This document shows, in pieces, positions 35,019 to 44,257 of a stretch of 64,000 bases of DNA; the first letter of the stretch is position 1; every line of letters begins with the position of its first letter. This stretch comes from Rufibacter sp. LB8 (GTDB taxonomy: Bacteria; Bacteroidota; Bacteroidia; Cytophagales; Hymenobacteraceae). Location: positions 3,267,501 to 3,331,500 of the forward strand of contig NZ_JADALJ010000001.1 in assembly GCF_014876185.1 (NCBI RefSeq), given 5' to 3'. A program made the translations under genes and the position numbers. The notes beneath the pieces are model-generated. The model made no database searches, was not told the DNA's origin, and saw nothing but the letters and a program-made list of their open reading frames with translations.

Positions 35019-35768
35019 ATGAAAAGATTACTCCTTGTTCTGGCTACGCTTTTTCTTTTTTCCTGTGAAGATGAAAAAGAAGATTTCCCGGTGCCATACC
35101 CATCAATCTATACCAGCGTTGCGGTGGAAAGTACCGGTCAGATAAGAATGTTCACCAAACAGGGAGAGGTGACAAACCGGCAGGTAGTCCATGCGTTTGT
35201 GCAGCAGCATGGAGATGGATATTTATATTTGAATGGTTACAGGCGGCAAACTAACGGTAACAGCAGTTCCGATTCTCTTAAAATAACGTCTACTTCTGCG
35301 GCTCATGTGAAGTATTCCTCCCAAAACAGGTGGATTAACTATACACTTAAGGCCAATGGCCCTTTGTTGGAGTTCATTGGGCAAGATACCGTGCTAGGCA
35401 TTGGCCGTGGAGGGCAAGAATTCCAGGATAGATATTTATATGTTTTAGCGAAGGCCTTCCGTAAATATTGGTATGCATACTTTGAAACGCCCACGTTCCC
35501 ATTTCCTGGTTATGCCGTAAAGGTTGTGGAAAGAATAGGGGTGCAGACCACGCCGGCTCAGCTCCTTTTTCCTAGAATGAACTATGTGCTGAAGCAACAC
35601 AAAGAAATTTTCTTCCCTAATCATTATTCAACTCCACCGCTTCCTTATAGTTTGTATAAGGTTTCTGGCATTTCTAACCACCAAAAGGAAAACCCAGATT
35701 ACGCCCAGCTTGCGGTTGGTGATACCTTGGTTATGCAGGACTTCAATTTTAGTTGGGAAAGAAAATAA
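35019..35768 (+). CDS. Lipoprotein of unknown function
   Basis: A 249-residue lipoprotein (LLLVLATLFLFSC, Cys 16) followed by an acidic linker (EDEKEDFPVPYPS). The mature part is beta-strand-like with many Tyr residues; no domain recognised. The gene is A+T-richer than its neighbours and lies alone between two minus-strand genes, suggesting an accessory gene. Confidence 0.7.
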   Translation: MKRLLLVLATLFLFSCEDEKEDFPVPYPSIYTSVAVESTGQIRMFTKQGEVTNRQVVHAFVQQHGDGYLYLNGYRRQTNGNSSSDSLKITSTSAAHVKYSSQNRWINYTLKANGPLLEFIGQDTVLGIGRGGQEFQDRYLYVLAKAFRKYWYAYFETPTFPFPGYAVKVVERIGVQTTPAQLLFPRMNYVLKQHKEIFFPNHYSTPPLPYSLYKVSGISNHQKENPDYAQLAVGDTLVMQDFNFSWERK

Positions 35769-35802
35769 CAGGACACCCAGGCGAATCTTAAAAGGAGGAA
35801 AT

Positions 35803-35843
35803 CCCGTTTTCGGCCTCATTTCCCAAAATGAGCCCGAAAACGG
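35803..35843. repeat. 40-bp palindrome copy 21 (convergent gap)
   Basis: CCCGTTTTCGGCCTCATTTC with right arm AAAATGAGCCCGAAAACGG, between the lipoprotein and MFS genes, eight bases from the MFS stop. Confidence 0.87.
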
Positions 35844-35850
35844 AAACTGC

Positions 35851-37092
35851 TTACGCTTCCTCCAGGTAGTCCAACTCCTTCCCAAAGCTCTCGGGCAGCG
35901 TTAAGATGGCCACCAGTGCAATAGCCAAGGCCACCGCACCCAGCACGCCCGCCGTGGGCAGCAGCCCAAACTCGCCCTTGAACGCACTAAACGAAAGCGT
36001 TAACGGAATCACCGCGCCCCGCACAAAATTGGGTACCGTGGTGGTAACCGTGGCGCGTATGTTGGTACCAAACTGCTCGGCGGCAATGGTCACAAACACC
36101 GCCCAGTACCCGCTGCAAAAGCCCAGGGCCACGCACAACGCATAAAAATACGTGGCAGAAGCACCATGGGCCAGCAGATAGAGCGCAATCACGCAGCCCA
36201 GCAGAAACAGCGAGACGAGCACCGCGCGCTTCCGGCTTTTCAGTTTCTGGCTCAGCAAACCACTGGCCACGTCGCCCAGGCTCAGGCCGAAGTAGGAGAA
36301 CCCAATGGCCTTGGCCACTGAGATGGCAACGGGCACGCCCAATGCCTGCGCAAACTCCGGCGAAAACGTAATCAACACGCCCACCACAAACCAGATGGGC
36401 ACGCCAATCAAGATACATTTGAGGTATTTGAGAAACCGCGGACCGTTGGTGAAAAGACTCAGGAAGTTGCCGCGGGTCACCTGCGCGTGCTGCGTGCGCG
36501 CGAACATGCCAGATTCATACACGCCAATGCGCAGGAGCAGCAACAGCAGCCCCAAGCCGCCGCCTACAAAATAAGCCGTCCGCCAATGGAAGTACTCGCC
36601 AATGACACCGGCCAGAATAGCCCCCGAGATGCCCACCGACGCCACAATGGTGGTGCCGTAGCCGCGTTTTTCCTTGGGTAACACCTCAGAGACCAGCGTG
36701 ATGCCCGCGCCCAGTTCCCCGGCCAGGCCCACGCCCGCAATAAACCGCAGCCAGGCGTACATCTCAATATCTGTGACAAAGCCGTTGGCAATGTTAGCGG
36801 CAGAATACAAAAAAATGGAGCCAAACAGCACCGAGATGCGCCCTTTTTTATCGCCTAAAACGCCCCAGAAAATACCGCCCAGCAGCATTCCCAGCATTTG
36901 CATATTTATAAGCCTGACCCCGTCTTCCAGAAGTCGGGCGGGGTCTGTGATGCCCAACTCTTTTAGGCTGGCAATGCGCACAATACTAAAGAGCACCAGG
37001 TCATAAATGTCTACAAAGTAACCCAAAGCCGCTACAATAACGGCCGTGTTCAGAATCTTGGTGGAGCTACCGGTTAGTGATGAGGATGCCAT
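35851..37092 (-). CDS. MFS transporter
   Basis: A 413-residue major facilitator with about twelve membrane segments. Seen: first helix NTAVIVAALGYFVDIYDLVL with Asp in helix I, the loop GVLGDKKGRISVL (motif A), and GVGLAGELGAGITLVSEVLP in helix IV. This fits the sugar/organic-acid porter group (metabolite:H+ symporter); substrate not decided by sequence. Divergent from the TraB/GumN gene. Confidence 0.9.
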   Translation of the reverse strand: MASSSLTGSSTKILNTAVIVAALGYFVDIYDLVLFSIVRIASLKELGITDPARLLEDGVRLINMQMLGMLLGGIFWGVLGDKKGRISVLFGSIFLYSAANIANGFVTDIEMYAWLRFIAGVGLAGELGAGITLVSEVLPKEKRGYGTTIVASVGISGAILAGVIGEYFHWRTAYFVGGGLGLLLLLLRIGVYESGMFARTQHAQVTRGNFLSLFTNGPRFLKYLKCILIGVPIWFVVGVLITFSPEFAQALGVPVAISVAKAIGFSYFGLSLGDVASGLLSQKLKSRKRAVLVSLFLLGCVIALYLLAHGASATYFYALCVALGFCSGYWAVFVTIAAEQFGTNIRATVTTTVPNFVRGAVIPLTLSFSAFKGEFGLLPTAGVLGAVALAIALVAILTLPESFGKELDYLEEA

Positions 37093-37267
37093 GCAAGTCT
37101 GTCTTATGAATTTACGTTTTGTACTATGCCAATAAAACGCTGGTATCTAATAAATATAGCGAAAACAGTATAAGAACTTTGTTAACAGATATTTATATTA
37201 TTTTACTATATTTCAAAAAAAGACACTGGAAAAAGAAGCATTCTATGGCGGCCCGAAAAAAAACTTA

Positions 37268-37275
37268 TATTTTTG
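37268..37275 (+). promoter_or_regulatory. -7 promoter element (TATTTTTG)
   Basis: Perfect TAnnTTTG match in the A+T-rich 208-base divergent gap, 25 bases before the TraB/GumN gene. No clear TTTG -33 box was seen at the usual distance upstream. Confidence 0.45.
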
Positions 37276-37300
37276 TAATGTTCTTGAAACCCTAGAGATT

Positions 37301-38188
37301 ATGATAACGTATAAGGGCGCTTTTTTCTGGATTCTCCTTCTGATCCTGGTTTCAGGAACCATGCTGGCTCCTGAGGCTTCGGCAGGCGGCGCGCCCAATA
37401 CAGAACAGAAATCAGTGCTCTGGAAAGTGAGCGGCAAGGGAATCAAGACCTCTTATCTCTACGGTACGTTTCACCTGGTGCCCAAAGACCAGTTTGCCTT
37501 GCCTGTGAAGGTAAAGCAAAAGATGATAAAATCCGAAACGGTGGTGCTGGAGGTGGATCTGGACAGCCCAGAGCTGACCCGCGGCCTCAACAAGGCCATG
37601 CGCATGGCCAAACCCCTTGAAACGCTCATGACCGCCCAGGATTACAATTACCTCAGCCGTTTTGTGCAAGATTCTCTGGAGCGCAGCATGATGCAGTTCA
37701 GGTTCATAAAACCAGGTTTCTTAGGTCAGTTGCTTCTTTATCCTAAATTATTGGGTTATAGCCCAGAGTCGTATGACCTGGCGTTGCTCAACCTGGCCAA
37801 GAAATGGCACAAGTCTATCTACACACTGGAAACCCCGCAGGAGCAGCTGGCCTTGTTTGACCAGTCTACCCTGGAGATCCAGACCTCGCAATTATTGAAC
37901 AGCGTGAAACAGTTTGACAAGCAGCGCAAACTGATGAAAAACATGCTTGCCCTGTACCAGCAGGAAGACCTGGAAGGCCTGTACGCCTTGATCACTGCCC
38001 AGAACTCAGACGAATCACAGAATCTGCTCTTAGACGAGCGCAATGAGAAATGGCTGACGCCGCTGGTGGCCATGATGAAAAAAAGCCCTTCGTTCATTGG
38101 CGTAGGCGCCGCCCACCTGCCCGGCGAGAACGGCCTGATTCAACTGCTCAGAGCCCAAGGCTACAAAGTAGAACCAGTTCTGAAGTAG
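37301..38188 (+). CDS. TraB/GumN family protein
   Basis: A 295-residue exported protein. Signal peptide (FFWILLLILVSGTMLAPEASA), then the TraB/GumN pattern: LWKVSGKGIKTSYLYGTFHL near the start, VVLEVDLDSPE, and the end FIGVGAAHLPGENGLIQLLR. The eukaryotic relative TIKI is a metalloprotease, with the GTFH and GAAH elements as metal sites; both are kept here. The bacterial role is not known. Confidence 0.9.
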   Translation: MITYKGAFFWILLLILVSGTMLAPEASAGGAPNTEQKSVLWKVSGKGIKTSYLYGTFHLVPKDQFALPVKVKQKMIKSETVVLEVDLDSPELTRGLNKAMRMAKPLETLMTAQDYNYLSRFVQDSLERSMMQFRFIKPGFLGQLLLYPKLLGYSPESYDLALLNLAKKWHKSIYTLETPQEQLALFDQSTLEIQTSQLLNSVKQFDKQRKLMKNMLALYQQEDLEGLYALITAQNSDESQNLLLDERNEKWLTPLVAMMKKSPSFIGVGAAHLPGENGLIQLLRAQGYKVEPVLK

Positions 38189-38235
38189 AATCTAAGGCAA
38201 GTCTTTTCTAAGCGAATATCCTAACTAATTCAAAT

Positions 38236-38276
38236 CCCGTTTTTGGCTTCGTTTTCAGAAATGGGCCCGAAAACAG
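38236..38276. repeat. 40-bp palindrome copy 22 (convergent gap)
   Basis: CCCGTTTTTGGCTTCGTTTT with right arm GAAATGGGCCCGAAAACAG, directly touching a normal terminator hairpin. Confidence 0.83.
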
Positions 38277-38308
38277 AAAAGCCCCTGGCAACGCCAGGGG
38301 CTTTTCTG
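38276..38308. terminator. Bidirectional rho-independent terminator
   Basis: AAAAGCCCCTGGC, loop AAC, GCCAGGGGCTTTT: a perfect GC stem flanked by A and T runs, serving the convergent TraB/GumN and lipoprotein genes. Confidence 0.88.
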
Positions 38309-38326
38309 TTTCAAGAGACTTCACGG

Positions 38327-38887
38327 TTACTGAATAGTGATTGGGAAGCTAACTTCCACATCTGTATCGCCGGTGTTAATGCTACCGTTCTTGGTACCGG
38401 GTTGGTGTTTCAGGACTACACGTAATGTACTGCCAGCGGGAGAAGGGCCTGTTGTAGTAGTAACACTAGAAGTAATGCCAATAGGTAGGTTCTTGCTGTC
38501 TTTGTCAGTGGCTACCACGGTCAGGTTCAGGCCGGCAGATGGCACGAAGAAAAGTTGGTGCTCGTCGCCTTCTTCCTCTACTTCTGCGGTAATGTTGGCC
38601 GCCGGTGATTTAGACTCGTCCAGCAGTTCCACTTCCAGATTATAGACTTTATTGGCTGCCAATGTAGCGCCAATAATAGTAGGCGCTTGTCCGCCGTCGC
38701 CGTCCAGGTCTTTGTAGGTGGCCATAATCATGCTGCCGCCGCCCTGGGGCATGAAGTGCAGCCGAACAGTGGTGATCAGTTCCTCTTCGTTTTCTGGGGT
38801 TGGGTCTTCGTCATCACTGCAAGAGGTAGACATAAACACAGTGGCAGCTAACAAAATAGCGAGGGATGGTTTCAAGAATAATTTCAT
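38327..38887 (-). CDS. TonB-receptor-associated lipoprotein
   Basis: A 186-residue lipoprotein (TVFMSTSC, Cys about 23) with an acidic linker (SDDEDPTPENEEELITTVRL). Pattern TVRLHFMPQGG, DLDGDGGQAPTI, LAANKVYNLEVELLDES and the DTDVEVSFPITI end belong to a Bacteroidota lipoprotein family I know next to TonB-dependent receptors. Likely the surface partner of the receptor encoded 33 bases upstream in the same run. Confidence 0.8.
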   Translation of the reverse strand: MKLFLKPSLAILLAATVFMSTSCSDDEDPTPENEEELITTVRLHFMPQGGGSMIMATYKDLDGDGGQAPTIIGATLAANKVYNLEVELLDESKSPAANITAEVEEEGDEHQLFFVPSAGLNLTVVATDKDSKNLPIGITSSVTTTTGPSPAGSTLRVVLKHQPGTKNGSINTGDTDVEVSFPITIQ

Positions 38888-38919
38888 GGTGTTTTCTTTT
38901 TATGGGGATGAAAAAAAGG

Positions 38920-41376
38920 TTAAAAGTTAAGCGGGATGCTCACCCGCAGAGTAATGGACCTGCCAATTTCATCGGCGTAATACCGGAAACGGTTCAGGTA
39001 ATCTCGGTACGCTGTATCTAAGAGATTTCGGCCTATGAGCCCGATTTCAATGGATTGCTTACCAAATTGCAGCGTGGTGCCGGCCTCAAGGTTCAGCAGG
39101 AAATACCCCGCCGGTGGCAGCGCGTAGTCACGCGCCAGATAATTATCCGGTACGTTCCGTTGCTTGCTCACCGCCTGTCCGCTCAGTTGCAGGTAATTTT
39201 CTTTAAACCTCTGCTGCGTGGCAAAGGCTTCTACTGAATACCTGAGGCTGGCTTCATAGCGGTCCGTGGGAATCCAAATCAAGTATTCATCCGCGGAGCG
39301 ATTAAAAGCCCGAACCAACGATGCCTTGCCTGCCGCCAACAGATGTTCCGTTAACTGGTAAGTCACCGTGGCGTCAACCCCGGTAAAGGTGGCGTTGGCT
39401 TGGTTCTGGCGCGCCGTGAGAAACGCGCCGCGAATAGTGAGCGTGGGCACCGTGTCTGGTTGCTGGTAAATGTAGTTCTGGATGTAGTTGCGGTACACGC
39501 TCACTTCGCCGTTCAGGCGTTGGTTCTGCCGGTAGGTGAGCGTTGCCATGAAATTATAGGCCCGTTCTACGTTCAAATCTGCATTTCCATATTCATAGGT
39601 GCCCGTGCCGTGGTGAATGCCGTTGCTGTACAGTTCACTGGTGGTTGGCGACCGCCACGCCGAGGCCGCGTTCAAGCTCAAATCCAAATGCGGGTTCACA
39701 TGATACGTAGCCCCCAGCGTACCTGACAAATTCTGAAAGGTATGCGTGGGCGTGAGCAGTTCATTGTCCAGGGCAGCGTTGCCCGTTTTCTGAGGCGTGT
39801 CTTTCCGGAACAACTTGGCCTGCAGATGGCGGTAATCATAGCGCAGGCCGCCTTCTACGTGCCAGTTGCCTTTTTCCCAGTGCTCAATCCAGAACAGTCC
39901 GCCGGTGTGGCTCTGGTAGAACGGCACAAAGAACCGACCTTCAAACCGATTGAATTGGTACATATAAGTAGCACCTAAACTGCCCGACCAATTCCCCACC
40001 GGTTTGTGTTCCCAGACAAGCTCTGAGTTATGCGTCTCAATCTCAAACCGTAGACCCGGTGTAGTGCCGCCGCCGTGCGTGTCATATTCTTCGCGCTGGT
40101 TAAACTGCCGGGAATACATCAGACTCACGCGGCCCAGGTTTTCGGTTCTGTAAAATGTTCTCAGTTTGAGCAAATCATGGGTCACGTTCTGGTAGGGCGG
40201 CGCGATGGCGTACGTAAAATCTGCCTCAGGCTCTGGGCGTTCGCGTTTAATGGCGTTCCGGATGTCGGTGAGATTGCCCACGTGCGACCCTGAGAACACG
40301 CCCAGCTTGGTGTCAAACCTGCTGAAGAACGCTTCCACACCAAATTTTTCCTTCGTCCAACCCACGGCCGCCGAGAAGTTCTGTTCCTGGTAACCAGTGT
40401 TGGCTAAGTAGTAATCCGGGGTTTTGCTGTTGCCGGCTTTCTTGAGCGTGCCTTGCAGTCGCCAGCTCAAACTGGGCAGCGTGGCCGGGTTGCTTTCCAC
40501 CATGCCAGACACAACGCCTTGCCGGTTATGGCTCACACCCACCAGGTTCAGCACCGCGCTGGTGCCGGCAGAATCACGCAAGGGCCTTGGCTCCACCAGA
40601 ATCACACCGCCAATGGCATCGGCGCCGTAGCGTACGCCAGCCGCACCTTTGATCACGGTCAGTTCAGAGGCTACAAACGGATCAATCTCAGGTGCGTGCT
40701 CAGAACCCCACTGCTGGGCCTCGTGGCGAACGCCGTTGTTCATAACCAGTACGCGGTTGCTGTGCAGCCCGTGAATAACTGGTTTGGCAATGCTAGGCCC
40801 GGTCTGGATACTGCTCAAGCCGGTCATGCGTTCCAGCGCCTGCGCCAAGGATTGGCCCTGGGTTTGCGCCAGTTCTTTGCCAGACAATTTACTACTGGCC
40901 TGCGTGATTTGCTCTTTCTGCTTGGCCCCGCGTATTTCCACGGAGTGCAAGAGCAACACATCTGGGTGCAATCTGAAATTCACTACCTCCGGGGCCCGAA
41001 GGCTTTTGTCCAGCTTTTCAGTGGTGTAGCCCAAATAAGACACTACCAATTTGTAGTTGCCGGGGCAGAGGTCATGGAAATGGTAATGGCCGTTGGCATC
41101 GGTCACGCTGGTGCGCTGGGTGCCTTCCAAAAGGACGGTGGCGCCAATCAAGGGACTTCGGTCTTCATGGTCGGTCACGGAACCGGAGAGCGTGATGCCG
41201 CAGTCTTTGTCAAAGGGGGCATCTGTGGGCGCGGCTATGGGTAAGATTTGGCCCACGGCCAACCCAGAAAAACAGCAACCGCCCAGTAGCCACAGCAGAC
41301 GAAGGTAAACGAGTTTGCGCAACTTGGTAAGGAAAATAGAATGGAAAGACAGGAGAACGGGTTCTCCGGAAAACAT
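38920..41376 (-). CDS. TonB-dependent receptor (ZnuD-like candidate)
   Basis: About 818 residues. Order: signal (LRLLWLLGGCCFSGLAVG), carboxypeptidase-regulatory-like domain (LSGSVTDHEDRSPLIGATVL), plug (LAQALERMTGLSSIQTGPS, GVRYGADAIGGVILVEPRPL) and a 22-strand-type barrel ending RSITLRVSIPLNF. The plug style and the His-rich and lipoprotein neighbours suggest uptake of a metal such as zinc, but this is inferred. The first ATG at 41376 gives a long signal; a TTG near LRKLVYLRLLW could be the real start. Confidence 0.88.
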   Translation of the reverse strand: MFSGEPVLLSFHSIFLTKLRKLVYLRLLWLLGGCCFSGLAVGQILPIAAPTDAPFDKDCGITLSGSVTDHEDRSPLIGATVLLEGTQRTSVTDANGHYHFHDLCPGNYKLVVSYLGYTTEKLDKSLRAPEVVNFRLHPDVLLLHSVEIRGAKQKEQITQASSKLSGKELAQTQGQSLAQALERMTGLSSIQTGPSIAKPVIHGLHSNRVLVMNNGVRHEAQQWGSEHAPEIDPFVASELTVIKGAAGVRYGADAIGGVILVEPRPLRDSAGTSAVLNLVGVSHNRQGVVSGMVESNPATLPSLSWRLQGTLKKAGNSKTPDYYLANTGYQEQNFSAAVGWTKEKFGVEAFFSRFDTKLGVFSGSHVGNLTDIRNAIKRERPEPEADFTYAIAPPYQNVTHDLLKLRTFYRTENLGRVSLMYSRQFNQREEYDTHGGGTTPGLRFEIETHNSELVWEHKPVGNWSGSLGATYMYQFNRFEGRFFVPFYQSHTGGLFWIEHWEKGNWHVEGGLRYDYRHLQAKLFRKDTPQKTGNAALDNELLTPTHTFQNLSGTLGATYHVNPHLDLSLNAASAWRSPTTSELYSNGIHHGTGTYEYGNADLNVERAYNFMATLTYRQNQRLNGEVSVYRNYIQNYIYQQPDTVPTLTIRGAFLTARQNQANATFTGVDATVTYQLTEHLLAAGKASLVRAFNRSADEYLIWIPTDRYEASLRYSVEAFATQQRFKENYLQLSGQAVSKQRNVPDNYLARDYALPPAGYFLLNLEAGTTLQFGKQSIEIGLIGRNLLDTAYRDYLNRFRYYADEIGRSITLRVSIPLNF

Positions 41377-41387
41377 CGGGAACGGCA

Positions 41388-41428
41388 GCTGTTTTGGGGC
41401 TCATTTCTGAAAACGAGGCCAAAAACGC
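41388..41428. repeat. 40-bp palindrome copy 23, inside an operon
   Basis: GCTGTTTTGGGGCTCATTTC with right arm GAAAACGAGGCCAAAAACGC, in the 95-base gap between the His-rich gene and the TonB receptor gene, both minus, close to the receptor start. Confidence 0.8.
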
Positions 41429-41471
41429 CGAAAGCGCGGTCACACCAAGGCAATCTCCCGAAGAAAGTTAT

Positions 41472-41807
41472 TTAGGAAAGCAGGTGCGCGGGCGGCCCCC
41501 GCAGGAATTGATTGGCAAACGAAATAGCATACCCCGGCTGAGGCGCTTGCGCACCCAACAGAGATTTGTGAAGTACAGGTGAAGGAAGAACTACGGCCTC
41601 GCTCGGTTGGAAAGGCGCATGGAAAAGGTTGTCTGTGTGGCAATGGGTGTGCTTTTTGCCGATGTGGGTCTTGGACTCATCATGGGGAATTTCTACCGTG
41701 TGTTCGTGCGCGTGCAGTTGCAGCAGCAGTTCGTTGGGGGTCATGACCCGCGCGAACAGCAGCAGCAAAAACAGGGCGCTATATCTGGTGAAGTTTCTCA
41801 CAAACAC
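41472..41807 (-). CDS. Small His-rich exported protein
   Basis: A 111-residue protein with a hydrophobic start (YSALFLLLLFARVMTPNELL) and two His clusters: QLHAHEHTVEIPHDE and KKHTHCHTDNLFHAPF. It belongs to the type of short His-rich proteins found before metal-linked TonB receptors in Bacteroidota. It may bind zinc or copper in the periplasm. It is the first gene of the receptor run. Confidence 0.7.
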   Translation of the reverse strand: MFVRNFTRYSALFLLLLFARVMTPNELLLQLHAHEHTVEIPHDESKTHIGKKHTHCHTDNLFHAPFQPSEAVVLPSPVLHKSLLGAQAPQPGYAISFANQFLRGPPAHLLS

Positions 41808-41979
41808 ATTGCAAAGACAAACAAATATACGAATTGTTTGCCGTTGTGACTACTTCCCTGTCTGCTTTCCCGCACTTCGGCTGACAACCTGTCATTTTTT
41901 GTACACTGGAACAGCTTTTGCCAACCAGAGAATTGTTGATTGTTCTTTGTTAATTGTTTTTTCTTTGCTGATGTAACCT

Positions 41980-42130
41980 ACACGCATTTCGTCCCCCTTT
42001 GAAGGGGGTAGGGGGATGACAAAGCCGGTGGAAGAACTATAAACAATTGCAATGAAACGAATGGGAATGATTTTCGGAAATGCGAAAATCAGTTAATGTA
42101 AATCATCCCGGGCCTTCAAAGGGGGACGAG
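41980..42130. repeat. Composite inverted repeat D
   Basis: Ends ACACGCATTTCGTCCCCCTT...GGGGGATGAC and TCATCCCGGG...CTTCAAAGGGGGACG are inverted copies of the outer arms of element C at 51.3 kb, but the inner part is different (ATGATTTTCGG / TGCGAAAATCA at 42067-42090). Lies in the 438-base divergent gap between the His-rich gene and htpG. Confidence 0.7.
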
Positions 42131-42137
42131 GAAGAGG

Positions 42138-42177
42138 CCGTTTTCGGGCTCATTTCCAGAAACGAAGGCAAAAACAG
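42138..42177. repeat. 40-bp palindrome copy 24 (divergent gap)
   Basis: CCGTTTTCGGGCTCATTTCC with right arm GAAACGAAGGCAAAAACAG, about 70 bases upstream of htpG. Confidence 0.83.
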
Positions 42178-42245
42178 AACATCGGCGCAGCCGAAAGTGA
42201 GAGAAGAAAATAACGTAATTCACAAACATCGATATAAAAGTAGAA

Positions 42246-44072
42246 ATGGAAGAAAAAGGCACGATTTCGATTCACACCGAGAACATTTTCCCCATCATCA
42301 AGAAGTTCTTGTACTCAGACCATGAGATTTTCCTGCGCGAACTGGTTTCCAATGCCGTTGACGCCACGCAAAAAGCCAAAAGCCTCTCCAGCATTGGTGA
42401 GTTGAAAGGCGATTTGGGTGAGCTGAAAGTCACGGTAAAAGTTGACAAAGAGAAGAAGCAGATCATCATCTCTGACAACGGGATAGGGATGACCGCCGAG
42501 GAAATCAAGAAATACATCAATCAGATTGCCTTCTCGGGTGCCACTGAATTTGTGGAGCGCTATAAAGACTCTAACGCAGACAAGAGCCAGATTATCGGTC
42601 AGTTTGGTCTTGGGTTTTACTCGGCGTTTATGGTGGCCAGCACCGTGGAGATTGACACCTTGTCACACGCAGACGGCGCTGAACCTGCACATTGGATTTG
42701 CGACGGTTCTACCGAGTTCACTATCACCAACGGTACCCGCACTGAGCGCGGAACCGATGTGATCTTGAACATTGCCGAAGATTCTGAGGAGTTCCTGGAA
42801 GAGGCGCGTCTGCAAACCATCCTGAATAAATATTGCAAATTCTTGCCAATTCCGGTGGAGTTCAACGGCGAAATCCTGAACAACCCCAACCCTATCTGGA
42901 CAAAATCTCCTTCTGATTTAACCGACGAGGACTACAAGAACTTCTACAAAGAACTGTACCCATTCTCTGAGGACCCGTTGTTCTGGATTCATCTAAACGT
43001 AGATTATCCATTCAACCTGACCGGTATTCTGTACTTCCCGAAGGTGAAGAACGACTTCGACTTCCAGAAAAACAAAATCCAACTCTACAGCCGCCAGGTG
43101 TTCATTACTGACGAGGTGAAAGACGTGGTGCCGGAGTTCCTGATGCTGCTGCACGGTGTAATTGACTCGCCGGACATTCCGTTGAACGTGAGCCGCTCGT
43201 TCTTGCAGGCCGATGCCAACGTGAAGAAAATCAATACCTACATTACCCGTAAGGTGGCTGATAAACTGAACGAGATTTACAAGAAAGACCGCACCGCCTA
43301 CGAAGAAAAGTGGAACGACATTGCGGTATTCGTGAAGTACGGCATGCTCTCAGATGACAAGTTCTACGAGAAAGCCAAAGACTTTACGCTCTTGCAAAAC
43401 ACCGCCGGCGCCTATTCTACTTTAGAGGAATACCGCGCCCTGGTGCAAGCCAACCAAACCGACAAAGACGGCAACTTGGTGATCTTGTACACTACTGACC
43501 CAGAGAAGCAACACGCCTTCATTGAGACCGCCAACAACCGCAACTATGACGTGGTGAAACTGGACACCATGATTGACCCACACTTCATTGGCCAACTAGA
43601 GCAGAAGCTGGAGAAAACCACCCTGAAGCGTGTAGATGCTGATACCATTGACAAACTGATTCAGACCGATGCCAAGCCAGAGAGCGTGCTGTCTGAAGAC
43701 GAAACCACTCGTCTGAAAGAACTTTTTGAAGCGGCCATTGCTGATAAGAACATGACGGTAGGCGTAGAGGCCTTGAGCGTAGACGACCAACCGGTAATTA
43801 TCACTTTGCCTGAGTTCATGCGCCGCATGAAAGACATGAGCCGCACCGGTGGCGGAGGAATGATGATGATGGGCAACATGCCCGACATGTACAACGTGAC
43901 CATCAACGCCAACCACCCCATCAACCACCGCATCTTGAAAGCCAAAGATGACCGCGGCGAGAAAATCGCCAAACAAGCTTATGACCTCGCGCTGCTGTCG
44001 CAGAATATGCTGTCAGGTGCTGCCTTAACGGCCTTCGTGAAGCGCAGTGTGGAGTTGATTGACAAAGAATAG
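42246..44072 (+). CDS. htpG: Molecular chaperone HtpG (Hsp90)
   Basis: A 608-residue Hsp90. The GHKL ATPase domain shows LRELVSNAVDATQKAK (catalytic Glu and Asn), ISDNGIGMTAEEI and GQFGLGFYSAFMVA; the middle domain has GVIDSPDIPLNVSRS with the catalytic Arg loop; the dimerisation domain is complete. It is an ATP-driven chaperone acting in the cytoplasm under stress. Followed by a strong terminator. Confidence 0.98.
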   Translation: MEEKGTISIHTENIFPIIKKFLYSDHEIFLRELVSNAVDATQKAKSLSSIGELKGDLGELKVTVKVDKEKKQIIISDNGIGMTAEEIKKYINQIAFSGATEFVERYKDSNADKSQIIGQFGLGFYSAFMVASTVEIDTLSHADGAEPAHWICDGSTEFTITNGTRTERGTDVILNIAEDSEEFLEEARLQTILNKYCKFLPIPVEFNGEILNNPNPIWTKSPSDLTDEDYKNFYKELYPFSEDPLFWIHLNVDYPFNLTGILYFPKVKNDFDFQKNKIQLYSRQVFITDEVKDVVPEFLMLLHGVIDSPDIPLNVSRSFLQADANVKKINTYITRKVADKLNEIYKKDRTAYEEKWNDIAVFVKYGMLSDDKFYEKAKDFTLLQNTAGAYSTLEEYRALVQANQTDKDGNLVILYTTDPEKQHAFIETANNRNYDVVKLDTMIDPHFIGQLEQKLEKTTLKRVDADTIDKLIQTDAKPESVLSEDETTRLKELFEAAIADKNMTVGVEALSVDDQPVIITLPEFMRRMKDMSRTGGGGMMMMGNMPDMYNVTINANHPINHRILKAKDDRGEKIAKQAYDLALLSQNMLSGAALTAFVKRSVELIDKE

Positions 44073-44086
44073 TCTGCCGCTAGTTT

Positions 44087-44142
44087 AGCCTTCATTTTAA
44101 AAACAGAGCCCGAAAACGTACGTTTCCGGGCTCTGTTTTTTT
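44087..44142 (+). terminator. htpG terminator built from palindrome arms
   Basis: The hairpin ACAGAGCCCGAAAACG / CGTTTCCGGGCTCTGT followed by seven T (44099-44142) uses the palindrome arms in inside-out order. Upstream GCCTTCATTTTAAAAA is a worn left arm, so the locus is an old palindrome plus a third arm. Confidence 0.85.
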
Positions 44143-44164
44143 GTGGGGATTTCTTCTCCTTCTT

Positions 44165-44251
44165 GTCATCCTGAAAGGATCTTGGGGGCGAACGACAAGG
44201 CCATTATTCAACGCTTTTTTAGCTTGCCACCGAGATCTTTCCAAGATGACA
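44165..44251. repeat. TCATCCTGAAAGGATC family full inverted repeat
   Basis: TTGTCATCCTGAAAGGATCT at the left and GAGATCTTTCCAAGATGACA at the right, 87 bases, matching the element at 5815-5902. Lies between htpG and the convergent lipoprotein gene. Confidence 0.75.
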
Positions 44252-44257
44252 AAAGGG

